Shown: piece by piece, positions 1-8,241 of the stretch
How positions within the stretch are numbered: the first letter of the stretch is position 1
Layout of the letters: each line of letters opens with the position of its first letter
NCBI GenBank assembly: GCA_947627985.1
Contig: CANQYD010000015.1
Coordinates: 1-41,578 of the forward strand
Length of the DNA stretch: 41,578 nt
Direction of reading: 5' to 3'
Source of the DNA: an uncultured Clostridia bacterium
GTDB taxonomy: Bacteria > Bacillota > Clostridia > Oscillospirales > Ruminococcaceae
Notes under the pieces: generated by a model
Told to the model about the DNA's origin: nothing
The model's input: the letters and a program-made list of their open reading frames with translations, nothing else
Database searches by the model: none
Program-made: the position numbers and the translations under genes

Positions 1-184
1 TTGCTTGCTCGCGAACCTCCTCGCTGTACTGCCACGGGCGCGGCTCGGGGGTATAGTCTATGTTGCAGTCGTTGCAGCGGTATTTCTGCGAGCCGGACTT
101 GTTTTTGCCGTGTTTTACCTGATGTTCATGCTTCCCGCATCTTGGGCAATATATGTTTTCATCAATTTTTGCTACTCTCGACAT
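1..184 (-). CDS. IS1-type transposase, N-terminal zinc-ribbon part (runs off the window edge)
   Basis: The visible 61 residues start at an ATG preceded by GAGGTG and contain a zinc-ribbon with two CxxC knuckles: CPRCGKHEHQVKHG, then KYRCNDCN. The spacing and the basic KNKSGSQKYRC stretch resemble the InsA/IS1-type and IS1595-type transposase N-terminus, which binds the element's terminal inverted repeats. The catalytic part lies beyond the left edge, so I cannot say whether the gene is intact. A likely inverted repeat of this element ends at position 236, 52 bases upstream of the start codon. Confidence 0.7.
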   Translation of the reverse strand, partial: MSRVAKIDENIYCPRCGKHEHQVKHGKNKSGSQKYRCNDCNIDYTPEPRPWQYSEEVREQA

Positions 185-245
185 TTTTATCACCTCGTGG
201 TTATTATAACATATTGTGGGCGGGTTGGACACTCCCTTTTCCCCC

Positions 246-357
246 GGGAGTGTCCCAAACGACCACATTATAATAATTTTTTTCTTGGTGATTCGCCGCT
301 ACTAATCGCTTTCCATTAACTGCTTTGGGCTTAAATGTGGGCAGATGGGACACTCCC
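246..357. mobile_element. 112-bp MITE with IS-like terminal inverted repeats
   Basis: Both ends begin GGGAGTGTCCCA reading inwards and share CCACATT about 17 bases in; the interior is AT-rich and has no coding capacity. The same end sequence, GGGAGTGTCCAA, closes the neighbouring transposase element at position 236 (minus strand), and a further copy, GGGAGTGTACAA, starts at 366. The MITE is therefore probably mobilised by a transposase of the adjacent type. The gaps between neighbouring ends are 9 bp (237-245) and 8 bp (358-365), in the size range of IS1-type target duplications, but the two gaps are not identical. Confidence 0.6.
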
Positions 358-407
358 TCAGAATTGGGAGTGTACAAATCGCCCTCATTATCCTCAGTAA
401 TTTAATC

Positions 408-424
408 TGTCACCACCGGTGACA
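408..424. repeat. Small perfect hairpin
   Basis: TGTCACC and GGTGACA form a perfect 7-bp stem around a 3-nt loop. It lies between the IS-like ends and the heptamer array. No function is evident; it could be a terminator remnant, but no T-run follows. Confidence 0.5.
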
Positions 425-433
425 CCTTGAAAT

Positions 434-533
434 TCTGATATCTGACATCTGACTTCTGTCCTCTTGATGTGGTCGCTTCGACCACATCTTCAGAATTCGG
501 AAATCGGATATCGGATTGTCAGAAGTTCAAGGC
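434..533. repeat. Mini-element: heptamer arrays in inverted orientation around a hairpin
   Basis: TCTG/TCTT heptamers begin at 434, 441, 448, 455 and 462, exactly 7 nt apart. They are followed by a hairpin with GTGGTCG and CGACCAC arms, and then by five heptamers of the complementary type (CAGA and CGGA starts, also 7 nt apart) ending in a CAGAAG near 525. The outer edges TTGAAATTCTGA and TCAGAAGTTCAA are partly inverted copies. This is the simplest example in the window of the heptamer-bounded palindrome units found at larger size elsewhere. Confidence 0.65.
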
Positions 534-576
534 GTTGCCTGCGGCAACATTTTATAAACAGGCGGGGCGAAGACCG

Positions 577-951
577 TTAAATCATTCTGCCGTCTTTTAC
601 GCGTACCGCTATCTGCCACCCGTCCTCGTAGATGATTGTGCCGACGAAGTTTGTGCAGATTATATCATACGGCTGATCATATTTTTCGAGCAGGCGGAGC
701 ATCGGTTCAGCTTTTTCGATCATTTCGGAGGCGGTCGTCTTGAAAAAGGTAATGACCTGTTCCTGATTTTTGCAGGGTTCGGGCTCCGGGAGGTTTTCGA
801 CGAACCATTTATCGATCGCCCTGAACCGTTCGGCGTCCTCCTCGCTCATCTTGCCGTCGAGCAGAAGGCGCCAGCACATGCCGAAGACGCCTTTGGGATA
901 TTTTGTCATGTAGGCGTTCTCACGCCCTTGAATGCGGATGTATTTTTGCAT
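577..951 (-). CDS. Conserved hypothetical protein, 124 aa
   Basis: The start ATG is preceded by AGGAGG four bases upstream, so translation is well supported. The protein is soluble and acidic, with no signal peptide or membrane segment. It begins MQKYIRIQGRENAYMTKYPK and contains a FGMCWRLLLDGKM motif and a C-terminal GTIIYEDGWQIAVR strand. I recall similar small proteins of unknown function in Firmicutes but cannot name a domain. It stands alone between the IS-rich left end and a repeat island; its upstream region carries two copies of a 30-bp palindrome (see 1018-1160). A function cannot be assigned. Confidence 0.75.
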   Translation of the reverse strand: MQKYIRIQGRENAYMTKYPKGVFGMCWRLLLDGKMSEEDAERFRAIDKWFVENLPEPEPCKNQEQVITFFKTTASEMIEKAEPMLRLLEKYDQPYDIICTNFVGTIIYEDGWQIAVRVKDGRMI

Positions 952-1017
952 GAGGTCCTCCTATTTTTTGAAAAAATGTTGATGTGTGGGGGATTGTGGG
1001 GGCGGAAAAATGATGGT

Positions 1018-1160
1018 GCATTAAAGCGTAGAACTTTAGTATGGCGAGGTGCGTGATTTGGGGTTAAAGCCTTGTTGCTGTGCGGGGGTATGCGGGGGAT
1101 TTGGGCGGGGGCAGAAGAATATGGCGGCGAGTTGAAGTGTAGAACTTTAGTGCGGAGGGG
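1018..1160. repeat. Two copies of the AAAGT-loop-ACTTT palindrome
   Basis: Copies at about 1018-1050 and 1128-1160 each contain AAAG, a short loop including GTAGA, and ACTTTAG. They are close relatives of the six-copy cluster at 27213-27785, here in the opposite orientation when their flanks (CGCCNCCAT-like) are compared. They lie upstream of the 577-951 gene, in a region otherwise rich in G-runs (TGGGGGATTGTGGGGGCGG). Another degenerate copy lies near 21286. Confidence 0.65.
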
Positions 1161-1189
1161 TATATATAGCTTGGGTTTATTTTCTATCT

Positions 1190-1850
1190 TGCTGCTATGT
1201 GGGGACAACCCTTGCAGGGTTTTCCCCAAACCCCTTTCCGATGTGGGGCACCCCTGCGGGGTTCCCCACACCTCTCCGGCTCTTGCCCCCACCCCCGGAC
1301 CCCCTCCCCCTTTTAGGGGGAGGGGGCTCTGCTTGACTATAAGTCTGCGCATGGGTTGGCGGGGTGGGGGTCTGCTTTGAATAGCATATCAAATTTTCGC
1401 TCCTGCGGGAATTTGATATACCTTTTGACCAAGGGAGTGGCGGGTATGGGGTTCTATTCATATTATCATGGGGTTCCTTTGTTTACCTTGTTATGAGGCA
1501 CAAAGCACTTTTTCAATTTGCGCTGCTGTTTTGCCTCGCTTCGCTCGGCTCCGGGCGACTTCGTCGCCGGTTTTCGTTGGGGACAACCCTTGCAGGGTTT
1601 TCCCCAACCCCCTTTCCGGCTGTGGGGCACCATTGCATGGTTCCCCACGCCCCTCCGGCTTCGGGCGACTTCGTCGCCCTCTTTGAAGGCAATAAGCCGC
1701 AAGATTATGCCCTGTCGGTCATAATCTTGCGGTGGGGGATTTCGCGCTCTGCGGAGCGCGACCAAGGGCTCCGCCCTTGGAACCCGCAAGCCCTTTAAAA
1801 AGGGCTTGACCCTAAACTTGTCTTATCTCTCTTAAGGTCGGGCTCAGAAT
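1190..1850. repeat. Palindromic mosaic island I
   Basis: No credible gene. The region is a chain of hairpin modules: a GGGGACAACCC... stem at about 1200-1230; a GTGGGGCACC/GGTTCCCCAC stem at 1240-1270; a CCCTCCCCCTTTTAGGGGGA stem near 1306-1330; a long AT-rich module at 1380-1530 (CATATCAAATT/AATTTGATATAC arms, then ATGAGGCACAAAGC); the CGCTTCGCTCGG and GCGACTTCGTCGCC hairpins near 1539-1570; a second copy of the first two stems at 1580-1650; CAAGGGCTCCGCCCTTG near 1763; and AAGCCCTTTAAAAAGGGCTT at 1789-1808. The same modules recur in islands II, IV, V, VI and VII. Confidence 0.8.
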
Positions 1851-1856
1851 CCCCCA

Positions 1857-3095
1857 TCATTCCTCCGCCCTGCTCAGCAGCTTCTTCATCTCCTCCGTCG
1901 CAGCTTTGCCCATGACGTCGTAGCCGTTGGAGTTGGGGTGCAAGCCGTCGCCGGAGTCGTAGATCGTCTGGAGCGTGTTCTCTTTCTCGGGGTAACACGT
2001 TACGCCGGCAAAATCAACATAGCCGTCAAACACGCTGTCGGGGCTCATGATCCACTTATTGACCGTCGTCCTGATCTTCTCATGCAGCTCCGAATACCAA
2101 GTCTCGTTGTTCCCGAAAGGCGTGATAGTGCCGCCGTAAACCGCGATCCCGCGCTCGTGACATGCCTTGATCATCGTCTTGTAGGCGTCGATAAATTCCT
2201 CCGAAGTGTCATATTGCGCGCCGGGGATATCATTCGTCCCGAGTAAAATTATGACATGATGTACGCCGGGAATATTCAGAACATCCCTCTCAAAGCGCTC
2301 AAGACCGGTTTTCCCCCAGCCGCCCGACATCAGCGCGCCCCCGGCAATCGCCGAATTCACAACCGAAACATGCTGAGTAGCGGGGTCGGATTGAAGCGCC
2401 GTGCTGAGGTTATCGACCCAGGAATTGAAGCCGTTGAAGGTCGAGCATGCGCCGTCGGTGATGGAATCGCCGAAGCAGACCAGCGTCTCGGTGCCCGCCG
2501 ACGCCCATGTGTCGGCTCGGCAAAGCCCGAAGTAGCTCCACATCAGCTCCATTGAGGAGTAGGTTTGGTCGGATACATGATCTCCCTCGACCACCCACGA
2601 CGTGCAGTCAGCCTCGCGGTGGCAGGTCGGCATGGTCGGGACCGAGCCGAATTTTGTCGTGACGGCAAGAAAATCGAGATTGCCGAAGGAAATATCCGTC
2701 TCGTCGGATGTCACCGTCTCGCCCGCGGGAATCGTCACGCTCTCGCTTCCCCCGAAAGTCACGGCGGTGTCGGTCGCGACGTCGATCCCGGGACTTCCCG
2801 GCGATATCAGCTTCGCGATATGTACCTTTTCGATGACGAGCGGCGAGCCCGACTCCTCGTTTGAGAAGGTCAGGCGGATTTTGTCTCCGCCGATCGACGT
2901 CCGAAACTGCTGGCGGCAGGTATTGCCGTCAAGCGACGGCGTTTTCGGGACGACGTCCGGCTCGGAATCGAGCGTCGCCGCAGCCCATGTGCAGTACCAG
3001 CCGTCCTCCGGTTTGATGGTTTTTCTGCGACCGCAGCCGACGGCATTGAGGCAAAGCGCGGCGCACAGAGCGGTGATGAATATTTTTCTTTTCAT
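1857..3095 (-). CDS. SGNH/GDSL-family esterase lipoprotein
   Basis: A 412-residue secreted hydrolase, probably acting on acyl or acetyl esters of glycans or lipids outside the cell. Residues 1-20 form a signal peptide ending in AVGC, so Cys21 is the likely lipid-modified residue of a lipoprotein. After an N-terminal beta-rich region (about 30-195), the SGNH catalytic domain shows block I CFGDSITDGA (nucleophile Ser211), block III LLGTNDIPGA (Asn288) and block V GDGLHPNSNGY (Asp383, His386). The start ATG follows GGGAGGG. It is monocistronic, with repeat islands on both sides. The exact substrate cannot be told from sequence. Confidence 0.85.
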   Translation of the reverse strand: MKRKIFITALCAALCLNAVGCGRRKTIKPEDGWYCTWAAATLDSEPDVVPKTPSLDGNTCRQQFRTSIGGDKIRLTFSNEESGSPLVIEKVHIAKLISPGSPGIDVATDTAVTFGGSESVTIPAGETVTSDETDISFGNLDFLAVTTKFGSVPTMPTCHREADCTSWVVEGDHVSDQTYSSMELMWSYFGLCRADTWASAGTETLVCFGDSITDGACSTFNGFNSWVDNLSTALQSDPATQHVSVVNSAIAGGALMSGGWGKTGLERFERDVLNIPGVHHVIILLGTNDIPGAQYDTSEEFIDAYKTMIKACHERGIAVYGGTITPFGNNETWYSELHEKIRTTVNKWIMSPDSVFDGYVDFAGVTCYPEKENTLQTIYDSGDGLHPNSNGYDVMGKAATEEMKKLLSRAEE

Positions 3096-3159
3096 AGTCA
3101 GCCCTCCCGGGTGGGTGTAGTTGATAATATTTTAGCATGTTTTGGGGGGATAGTCAAGT

Positions 3160-4255
3160 AGAGGGGGGGATTTGAGAAGTCGGAGGACAGAGGCGGGGAA
3201 CGGAGCTGATGCTTCTATGGGGGTTGAGGGGTAGAGGGTAGAGGCTGTACTAAACTTGCAATTGAGACAAGTCGAAAGTTTTCGATCGAGCCTTTTTCAA
3301 AAGGCTCGCGTGGTTCCATTACATGCCGGTTTTGTTACTGCTCGCACTTCGCAATCAAAAACGTGAGATTGCTCGTGCTTGCAGACAAAACCCCGCATGT
3401 AAGGCGGAGCTCTTGGTCGCTCACCTCAGTGAGCGAAATCCCTTTTACCGCAAGATTATGACCGACAGGGCATAATCTTGCGGTTTTTTGCCTTCAAAGA
3501 GGGCGACGAAGTCGCCCGGAGCCGAGCGAAGCGAGGCTCGAATGCCCCTCCCCGCCGGGGAGGGGTTGGGGGAGGGGGAAACGGGAGGGGCGTGGGGAAC
3601 CCCGCAGGGGTGCACCACAGCTCGGAAAAGGGTTGTCCCCCATATTTGCCGAGCGAAGCGAGGCAAAACAGCAGTGCAGCCGTAAAAAGTGCTTTGTACC
3701 TCATAACAAGGGAAATAAAGAGTCCATGATAGTATGAATAGAGTCCCATGCCCGCCGCTCCCTTGGTCAAAAGGTATATCAAATTCCCGCAGGGGCGGAA
3801 ATTTGATATGCTATTTTAAGTAAACCCCCACCCCCGCCGAAGTCTGCTCAGACTTATAATAAAGATAAGCCCCTCCCCCTAAAAGGGGGAGGGGCTGGAG
3901 TGGGGGTGGGTAAAATTTGCAGGGAGTATGCTGCTTCTATCATGGGCTTGAGCTATATGTAAGGCTTGGCACAGAGCTGGGTGCCGCTACGGAGGCTTGG
4001 GAGGGGCAGAAGGGAGGGCGAAGCCCGTGCGACGAAGTCGCACCGCCGACGCGAAGCGTCGGCGTGCTGCCTGCGGCAGCGGGGCTTCGCCCGGTGCACC
4101 CTCCGGCTGCACAGAGGATAGAAATCAGAAGTCAGAGGTCGGATTTTTATCTTTTCCCTCCTACTCCTATCAAGGGTGCGGTAGGGCACCAAGCCCGGTA
4201 CCAAGGTCTCAGCTCCTATCCGGCTTGATAGGAGGCACCCAGCCCCCTTCCTCGC
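3160..4255. repeat. Palindromic mosaic island II
   Basis: No credible gene. At the left, heptamers starting GAGA/CGGA/CAGA at 3174, 3181, 3188 and TAGA at 3232, 3239 read as TCTN on the minus strand. Next come a GAGCCTTTTTCAAAAGGCTC hairpin (3288-3310), a long imperfect GGTTTTGT-type hairpin (3325-3395) with GCAATC/GATTGC inner stems, CTTGGTCGCTCACC, the GCGACGAAGTCGC and GAGCGAAGCGAG hairpins (3500-3535), a run of GC-rich stems to 3650, and the long AT-rich module in reverse (3650-3830). A CCCCTCCCCC/GGGGGAGGGG stem lies at 3871-3893 and the cloverleaf-like element at 4016-4092. Heptamers at 4112, 4119, 4126, 4133 and 4140 follow. Confidence 0.8.
4016..4092. repeat. Cloverleaf-like nested palindrome, copy 1 (77 nt)
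   Basis: The outer arms GGGCGAAGCCC and GGGCTTCGCCC are reverse complements and enclose three consecutive hairpins: GTGCGAC/GTCGCAC with a GAA loop, CGCCGACGC/GCGTCGGCG with a GAA loop, and GCTGCC/GGCAGC with a TGC loop. Each outer arm can also fold on itself (GGGC-GAA-GCCC). Near-identical copies at 41264-41340 and 41505-41578 differ from it only in loops and a junction base. Confidence 0.75.
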
Positions 4256-4259
4256 GCCC

Positions 4260-5612
4260 CTATTTCCCCACGCAAAACCGCCTGAAAACGTCCTCCACCA
4301 CGGCGTCCGTCACCCGCTCGCCGGTCAGCTCCAGCAGCGCGCCCGCGGCTGCCTCGCACAAAACCGTCACCGCGTCGAGGGTCTCGCCGGCTTGCAAAGC
4401 CTTCCGCGCCTCGGTCACATACTTCAGCGCTGTGTCGCAGCAAAGCTTCTGCCGCTCGTTCGCAAATACCTCGGGCGAGCCGATATAGCCGTCCAAAGCA
4501 AACATTTTCAGCACCGCCTCACGCAGAGCTTCCACCCCGGAGCCGGATTTTGCCTCTACTTCAAGTATAAATTCATCATTAAAATACGATTTGTCTATTT
4601 TTTGCGGCAGGTCGTTTTTGTTTATGATGATGATCCGCCGGCGCTCTTTGGTTCTTTCGAGGATTTTCTCGTCGTCGCCGTTCAGCGGCTCCGAGCCGTC
4701 GAAAACCGCCAAGATCAGCTCCGCCCGCTCAATCGCGCGATTTGCAAGCTCGACGCCGATCTTCTCAACCTCATCTTCCGTCTCCCGGATTCCGGCGGTG
4801 TCCGAAATCTTCAAAATCACATCGCCCAAGTTCAGCCGCTCCTCGACGACGTCCCGCGTAGTGCCGGCGTGAGAGGTCACGATGGACCGCTCAAAGCCGA
4901 GGAGGGAATTCATCAGGGTCGATTTCCCGACATTCGGGCGACCCACTATCGCGCAGGATATGCCGTCACGGAACAAAATCCCCGCGTCATAGTCCCGAAT
5001 GAGCTTCTCAAGAGCGGACTCTGCGTCATCCAAAACCGACAGCATACCCGAAGGATCTGCCTCGGGAAGGTCCTCGTCGGGATAATCCGTCCACGCGGCA
5101 AGAGCGGAAAGCACGTTTACCAATTTTTTGGATATTTCCGACGCCCGGCGGTAAACGGCGCCCTCACGCATCAGGTTTGCGCTCGCAAGAGACGCCTTTC
5201 CCTCGGCTGAGATGATGTCGGCGACCGCCTCAGCCTGCGTGAGGGTCAGTTTGCCGTTCAGAAATGCGCGCTTCGTAAACTCCCCGGGACCGGCCGGAAC
5301 TGCTCCCGCGGAAATTATCTCCCGAAGAATTCGCCGGGTGACATAGAGCCCGCCGTGGCAGGAGATCTCGACCGTGTCCTCGCCGGTGTAGCTCTTCGGC
5401 GCGCGAAAAACCGTCAGCAGGACGTCGTCAAGGACCTCTCCCTGCGCGACAATACGACCGTAGGCGCAGGTATGTCCCGGCATTTCAGAGACCGGTTTTT
5501 TGCCGAACGGTCTGAATATTTTTTCCGCGATTTCTATCGCCTCGCTTCCGGAAATCCGGATCAGCGAGATTCCGCCGACTGCCGCCGGGGTACTGATTGC
5601 TGCGATGGTCAT
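4260..5612 (-). CDS. mnmE: tRNA uridine-5-carboxymethylaminomethyl modification GTPase MnmE
   Basis: With MnmG (not in this window), MnmE installs the carboxymethylaminomethyl group at U34 of several tRNAs. The 450 residues match the family length. The N-terminal formyl-THF-binding domain begins MTIAAISTPAAVGGISLIRI and includes GPGEFTKRAFLNGK. The inserted G domain has GRPNVGKS (224-231), TTRD (251-254), DTAG (271-274) and NKND (331-334), and the protein ends in the conserved C-terminal FCVGK with its catalytic Cys. The ATG follows AAAGGGGTG. In many Firmicutes it sits directly beside jag and is followed by mnmG; here a repeat island separates it from khpB, and mnmG does not follow. Confidence 0.97.
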   Translation of the reverse strand: MTIAAISTPAAVGGISLIRISGSEAIEIAEKIFRPFGKKPVSEMPGHTCAYGRIVAQGEVLDDVLLTVFRAPKSYTGEDTVEISCHGGLYVTRRILREIISAGAVPAGPGEFTKRAFLNGKLTLTQAEAVADIISAEGKASLASANLMREGAVYRRASEISKKLVNVLSALAAWTDYPDEDLPEADPSGMLSVLDDAESALEKLIRDYDAGILFRDGISCAIVGRPNVGKSTLMNSLLGFERSIVTSHAGTTRDVVEERLNLGDVILKISDTAGIRETEDEVEKIGVELANRAIERAELILAVFDGSEPLNGDDEKILERTKERRRIIIINKNDLPQKIDKSYFNDEFILEVEAKSGSGVEALREAVLKMFALDGYIGSPEVFANERQKLCCDTALKYVTEARKALQAGETLDAVTVLCEAAAGALLELTGERVTDAVVEDVFRRFCVGK

Positions 5613-5633
5613 TTTATCACCCCTTTTAGGTGT

Positions 5634-5990
5634 TAGAAATCAGATGGTTAGAGGGTAGAAGCTTGGCACAAGGCTTCTGCTCCTCCCGAAGCTCGGCGAG
5701 GTATGCAAGCCTTGCGGCAGGGCTGGGTGCTGCTATCGGGGGTGGGCTGGGGAGAAGGGTACAGGGGCGAAGCCCCCCGACGCCGAAGGCGTCGGGCTCC
5801 GTCCCTTCGGGACGGAGCGGTCGCGCGCTCGCGCGCGACCGGGCTTCGCCCGATCCTCCCGCCCCTATCAAGGTCGGTAGACATACGCAAGCCCCGTACA
5901 CGGTCCCCCTCCTACGCCACACCCCGACAGAAGCATGAAGTATCCTCTCTCCCTCTGCCTTCCGACATCTGCCATCTGCCTTCTATGCGA
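5634..5990. repeat. Palindromic mosaic island III, bounded by outward-facing heptamer arrays
   Basis: The left edge has TAGA/CAGA heptamers at 5634, 5641, 5649 and 5656 (TCTA/TCTG on the minus strand); the right edge has TCTC/TCTG/TCCG/TCTA heptamers at about 5946, 5954, 5961, 5968, 5975 and 5982. Between them lie two matching AAGCTTGGCACAAGGCTT-like segments and the cloverleaf-like element at 5764-5851. With both edges intact and inverted, this 350-bp unit looks like one complete element between mnmE and khpB. A G+C-rich hairpin at about 5994-6018 lies just after the khpB stop but lacks a clear U-run. Confidence 0.75.
5764..5851. repeat. Cloverleaf-like nested palindrome, variant with three different arms
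   Basis: The outer arms GGGGCGAAGCCCC and GGGCTTCGCCC are those of the 77-nt element, but the three enclosed hairpins are entirely different in sequence: CCCGACGCC/GGCGTCGGG with a GAA loop, CTCCGTCCC/GGGACGGAG with a TTC loop, and CGGTCGCGCG/CGCGCGACCG with a CT loop. Architecture is therefore kept while arm sequence is replaced. Confidence 0.7.
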
Positions 5991-6023
5991 ATCCCCCCGC
6001 CTTTATCGGGCAGGGGGTCATGC

Positions 6024-6824
6024 TCAGAACTCGATCTTGGAATAGAGCCCGGTGGAGCCCATCTCGTCCTCGGGCTTGGGCTTTTTGTAGTCCCTTTCAA
6101 ATGTTGAGGATATGTCAAGGCTCCTCGCTTTGAAGTCCTCTCTGCGGCGACCGCCTTTGCGACCTTTACCACCTTTGAAATTGCCGTCGCGCTTGCGGAA
6201 CTGCCTGTCGGGATCGGTGGAGGTGATCAGCACCTTGCGGTAAGGCTCCTCACCAACCGAGCGCGACGTCGCATTCTCGATCTGAGAAACGGCGGCATGG
6301 ATTATCCTTCTCTCATAGGGATTCATCGGCTCAAGGGCGACGGTCCTGCCGGTCCTCTTTGCCTTCGCGACCATCTTTGCGGCGAGCTCTTCGAGCTGGA
6401 CCTTTCTCTTGTCGCGGAATCCGCAGCAATCGGTCGCGATGCGGTAATAATTTCTGTCGTTGCGGTTGGCGACCAGCGACGCCAAATACTGAAGCGCGTC
6501 CAGCGTTTCTCCGCGTCTGCCGATGATACCTTCAACTCCCTCGCCCTTGATCTCAAGAAGGGAGCCTCCCTCGATCTCGGAAATCTCTATCTCGGGGGTC
6601 TTGAAGCCCATCGACTCCATGACCGTGACGATGTAGTCGGCGGCGAGCTCCGGTTTGGATTTTTCATACTCCGCCTCTACCTTCGCCTCTCCTCTCATTC
6701 CGAAGAGCGTCTTTTTGGGCTCTTCCAAAATGTTGAACGCGATCTTCTCAGCCTCTACACCGAACTGCTTTACCGCAAGCTCCTTAGCCTCTTCGACCGT
6801 CTTTGCGACAAATACTTCTTTCAT
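6024..6824 (-). CDS. khpB: RNA-binding protein KhpB (Jag), Jag-N/KH/R3H domains
   Basis: KhpB, with partner KhpA, is a cytoplasmic RNA chaperone affecting cell elongation and envelope genes in Firmicutes. The 266 residues show a Jag-N domain at 1-50 (FVAKTVEEAKELAVKQFGV), a KH domain with its GxxG loop in EGIIGRRGETLDALQYL (about 98-114), and an R3H domain with the Arg-x3-His core in NPYERRIIHAAVS (Arg172, His176). The C-terminal 60 residues are an unusually basic, glycine-rich tail (GNFKGGKGRKGGRRRED), likely disordered and RNA-binding. The ATG follows AAGGAGG. It lies 55 bp downstream of yidC, probably in the same transcript. Confidence 0.93.
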   Translation of the reverse strand: MKEVFVAKTVEEAKELAVKQFGVEAEKIAFNILEEPKKTLFGMRGEAKVEAEYEKSKPELAADYIVTVMESMGFKTPEIEISEIEGGSLLEIKGEGVEGIIGRRGETLDALQYLASLVANRNDRNYYRIATDCCGFRDKRKVQLEELAAKMVAKAKRTGRTVALEPMNPYERRIIHAAVSQIENATSRSVGEEPYRKVLITSTDPDRQFRKRDGNFKGGKGRKGGRRREDFKARSLDISSTFERDYKKPKPEDEMGSTGLYSKIEF

Positions 6825-6879
6825 TGTTTAAACCTCCTTGGTATGCGCTATATCTTAACTCCGGTGCCGGGTTAATGCC

Positions 6880-8217
6880 TTAATAATCGTCTCCGTACTT
6901 CTCGGCGATCCTCTTTCTCGCCTCGAGCACTCTCGGGTCGACTTCCTCGTCGTCATCGACAAGTTTTGCCCTCGCGTCATTTATCTTCTTCCTCTCGAGC
7001 TCCTTTCTCTCGGAACGGGAGAGCTTGATATCTTCATCATTAAGATCATCATCAGAATTTACGCCGTTCTGAGCGTTCATCGCCTTCTGCTGCTCAAGCG
7101 CCATCTGATAGATAGACGGTCTGCGGTTTTTCTTTGATTCTTTAGCAAGTATTACTTCCATCCTCTTAGGCGTGAAGTAAAGATTCAGTCCGACCGTGAC
7201 CGCAAGCTGCACGATTGAGTTGAATATCCAGTAAATTCCGAGCCCCGCGGGGAAGGAAAACGCGATCCAGAACGAGATCAGCGGAAGGATATATAAGCCC
7301 ATCATCATGCCCTTCGCCTGACCGAGGTCTCCGCCGTTTTTCTTCATGAAGTACTGGGACAGGAACATCATCAGAAGCTGGGTGACGAGCGAAAGTATCG
7401 GGATTATTACATAGACCGACTTCCAGCTCGGATATCTTCCGAGATAGAGCCCGAAGATCGTATAGTCAAACTCCTCGCAGAAATCGGTGACCTCATGATC
7501 AAATATCCCGGGATAATCCTTCGCGACCGACAGAACAAGCAGCTGCGGACGGTAGATAAGCCTCTTTGAGACCTTCGTCTGGTCGTTGAAATATTCATCA
7601 AGCCCGGGATTAGCTTCAAATGCCGCTGTTATCTCGGAAAGCCTTTCATCGCTCATGCTGTTTGCGTTTGAGATGCCGGAAGCGTCGGAAAGATTTTCAT
7701 TATAACCTTTTAAAAGCTCCGCGAGATTGGTGCCGTCAGCAAGCCTTTCCTCCAAAGTCGGAGCCGCGTCGGACCCCTCCGGGATATCCCGCGCTACCGC
7801 CTGAGAGACATAATAGCAGTCAACGACGGTCTGCTCGGCGTTTGAAATCTTATCCTTTGGCACGCTCGAAATGTAGCTCATCGGCGCGTAGACGACCTCT
7901 ATAACCGCAAAGAGAACGACGTAGGTGACTATCATCGGCAGGCAGGAACCCATCGGCGAAATGCCGTTTTCGGAATAGAGCTCCATCTGCGCCTCGTTGA
8001 GTTTTTCACGGTTGTTGGCATATTTTTTCTGGATCTGTTCGAGCTTGGGACGCAGTTTTGCCTGCTTTCCCGATTCCTTCTGCTGCTTGATTCTCGAAGG
8101 CAGCATCACCAAATTTATAATGATCGTAAACAGAAACAGCGCGACGCCGTAGTTCTTGACCAGCTGATACGCGATCTTCAGGACAAAGCCCAAAGGCGCG
8201 GCGATTATCTTCATCAT
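6880..8217 (-). CDS. yidC: Membrane protein insertase YidC/Oxa1 family
   Basis: Inserts membrane proteins, alone or with SecYEG. The 445-residue protein has a first hydrophobic helix around VALFLFTIIINLVMLP followed by RIKQQ, carrying the conserved positively charged groove residue. A second (GSCLPMIVTYVVLFAVIEVV) and three C-terminal helices (VIIPILSLVTQLLMMF; YILPLISFWIAF; IYWIFNSIVQLAV) follow. A roughly 110-residue polar insertion separates helices two and three, longer than in B. subtilis SpoIIIJ, and a 75-residue acidic/basic tail follows the last helix. No lipobox is seen. Two tandem ATGs are possible; the first sits 10 nt from AAGGAG. Confidence 0.93.
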   Translation of the reverse strand: MMKIIAAPLGFVLKIAYQLVKNYGVALFLFTIIINLVMLPSRIKQQKESGKQAKLRPKLEQIQKKYANNREKLNEAQMELYSENGISPMGSCLPMIVTYVVLFAVIEVVYAPMSYISSVPKDKISNAEQTVVDCYYVSQAVARDIPEGSDAAPTLEERLADGTNLAELLKGYNENLSDASGISNANSMSDERLSEITAAFEANPGLDEYFNDQTKVSKRLIYRPQLLVLSVAKDYPGIFDHEVTDFCEEFDYTIFGLYLGRYPSWKSVYVIIPILSLVTQLLMMFLSQYFMKKNGGDLGQAKGMMMGLYILPLISFWIAFSFPAGLGIYWIFNSIVQLAVTVGLNLYFTPKRMEVILAKESKKNRRPSIYQMALEQQKAMNAQNGVNSDDDLNDEDIKLSRSERKELERKKINDARAKLVDDDEEVDPRVLEARKRIAEKYGDDY

Positions 8218-8241
8218 AATGACGGCACTCCTTGATTTTCT

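Noticed and set aside
469-1056. A 195-codon plus-strand frame over the 124-residue hypothetical gene
   Set aside because: It is antisense to the minus-strand gene, which has a strong AGGAGG site; the plus frame starts inside the heptamer mini-element and has no binding site.
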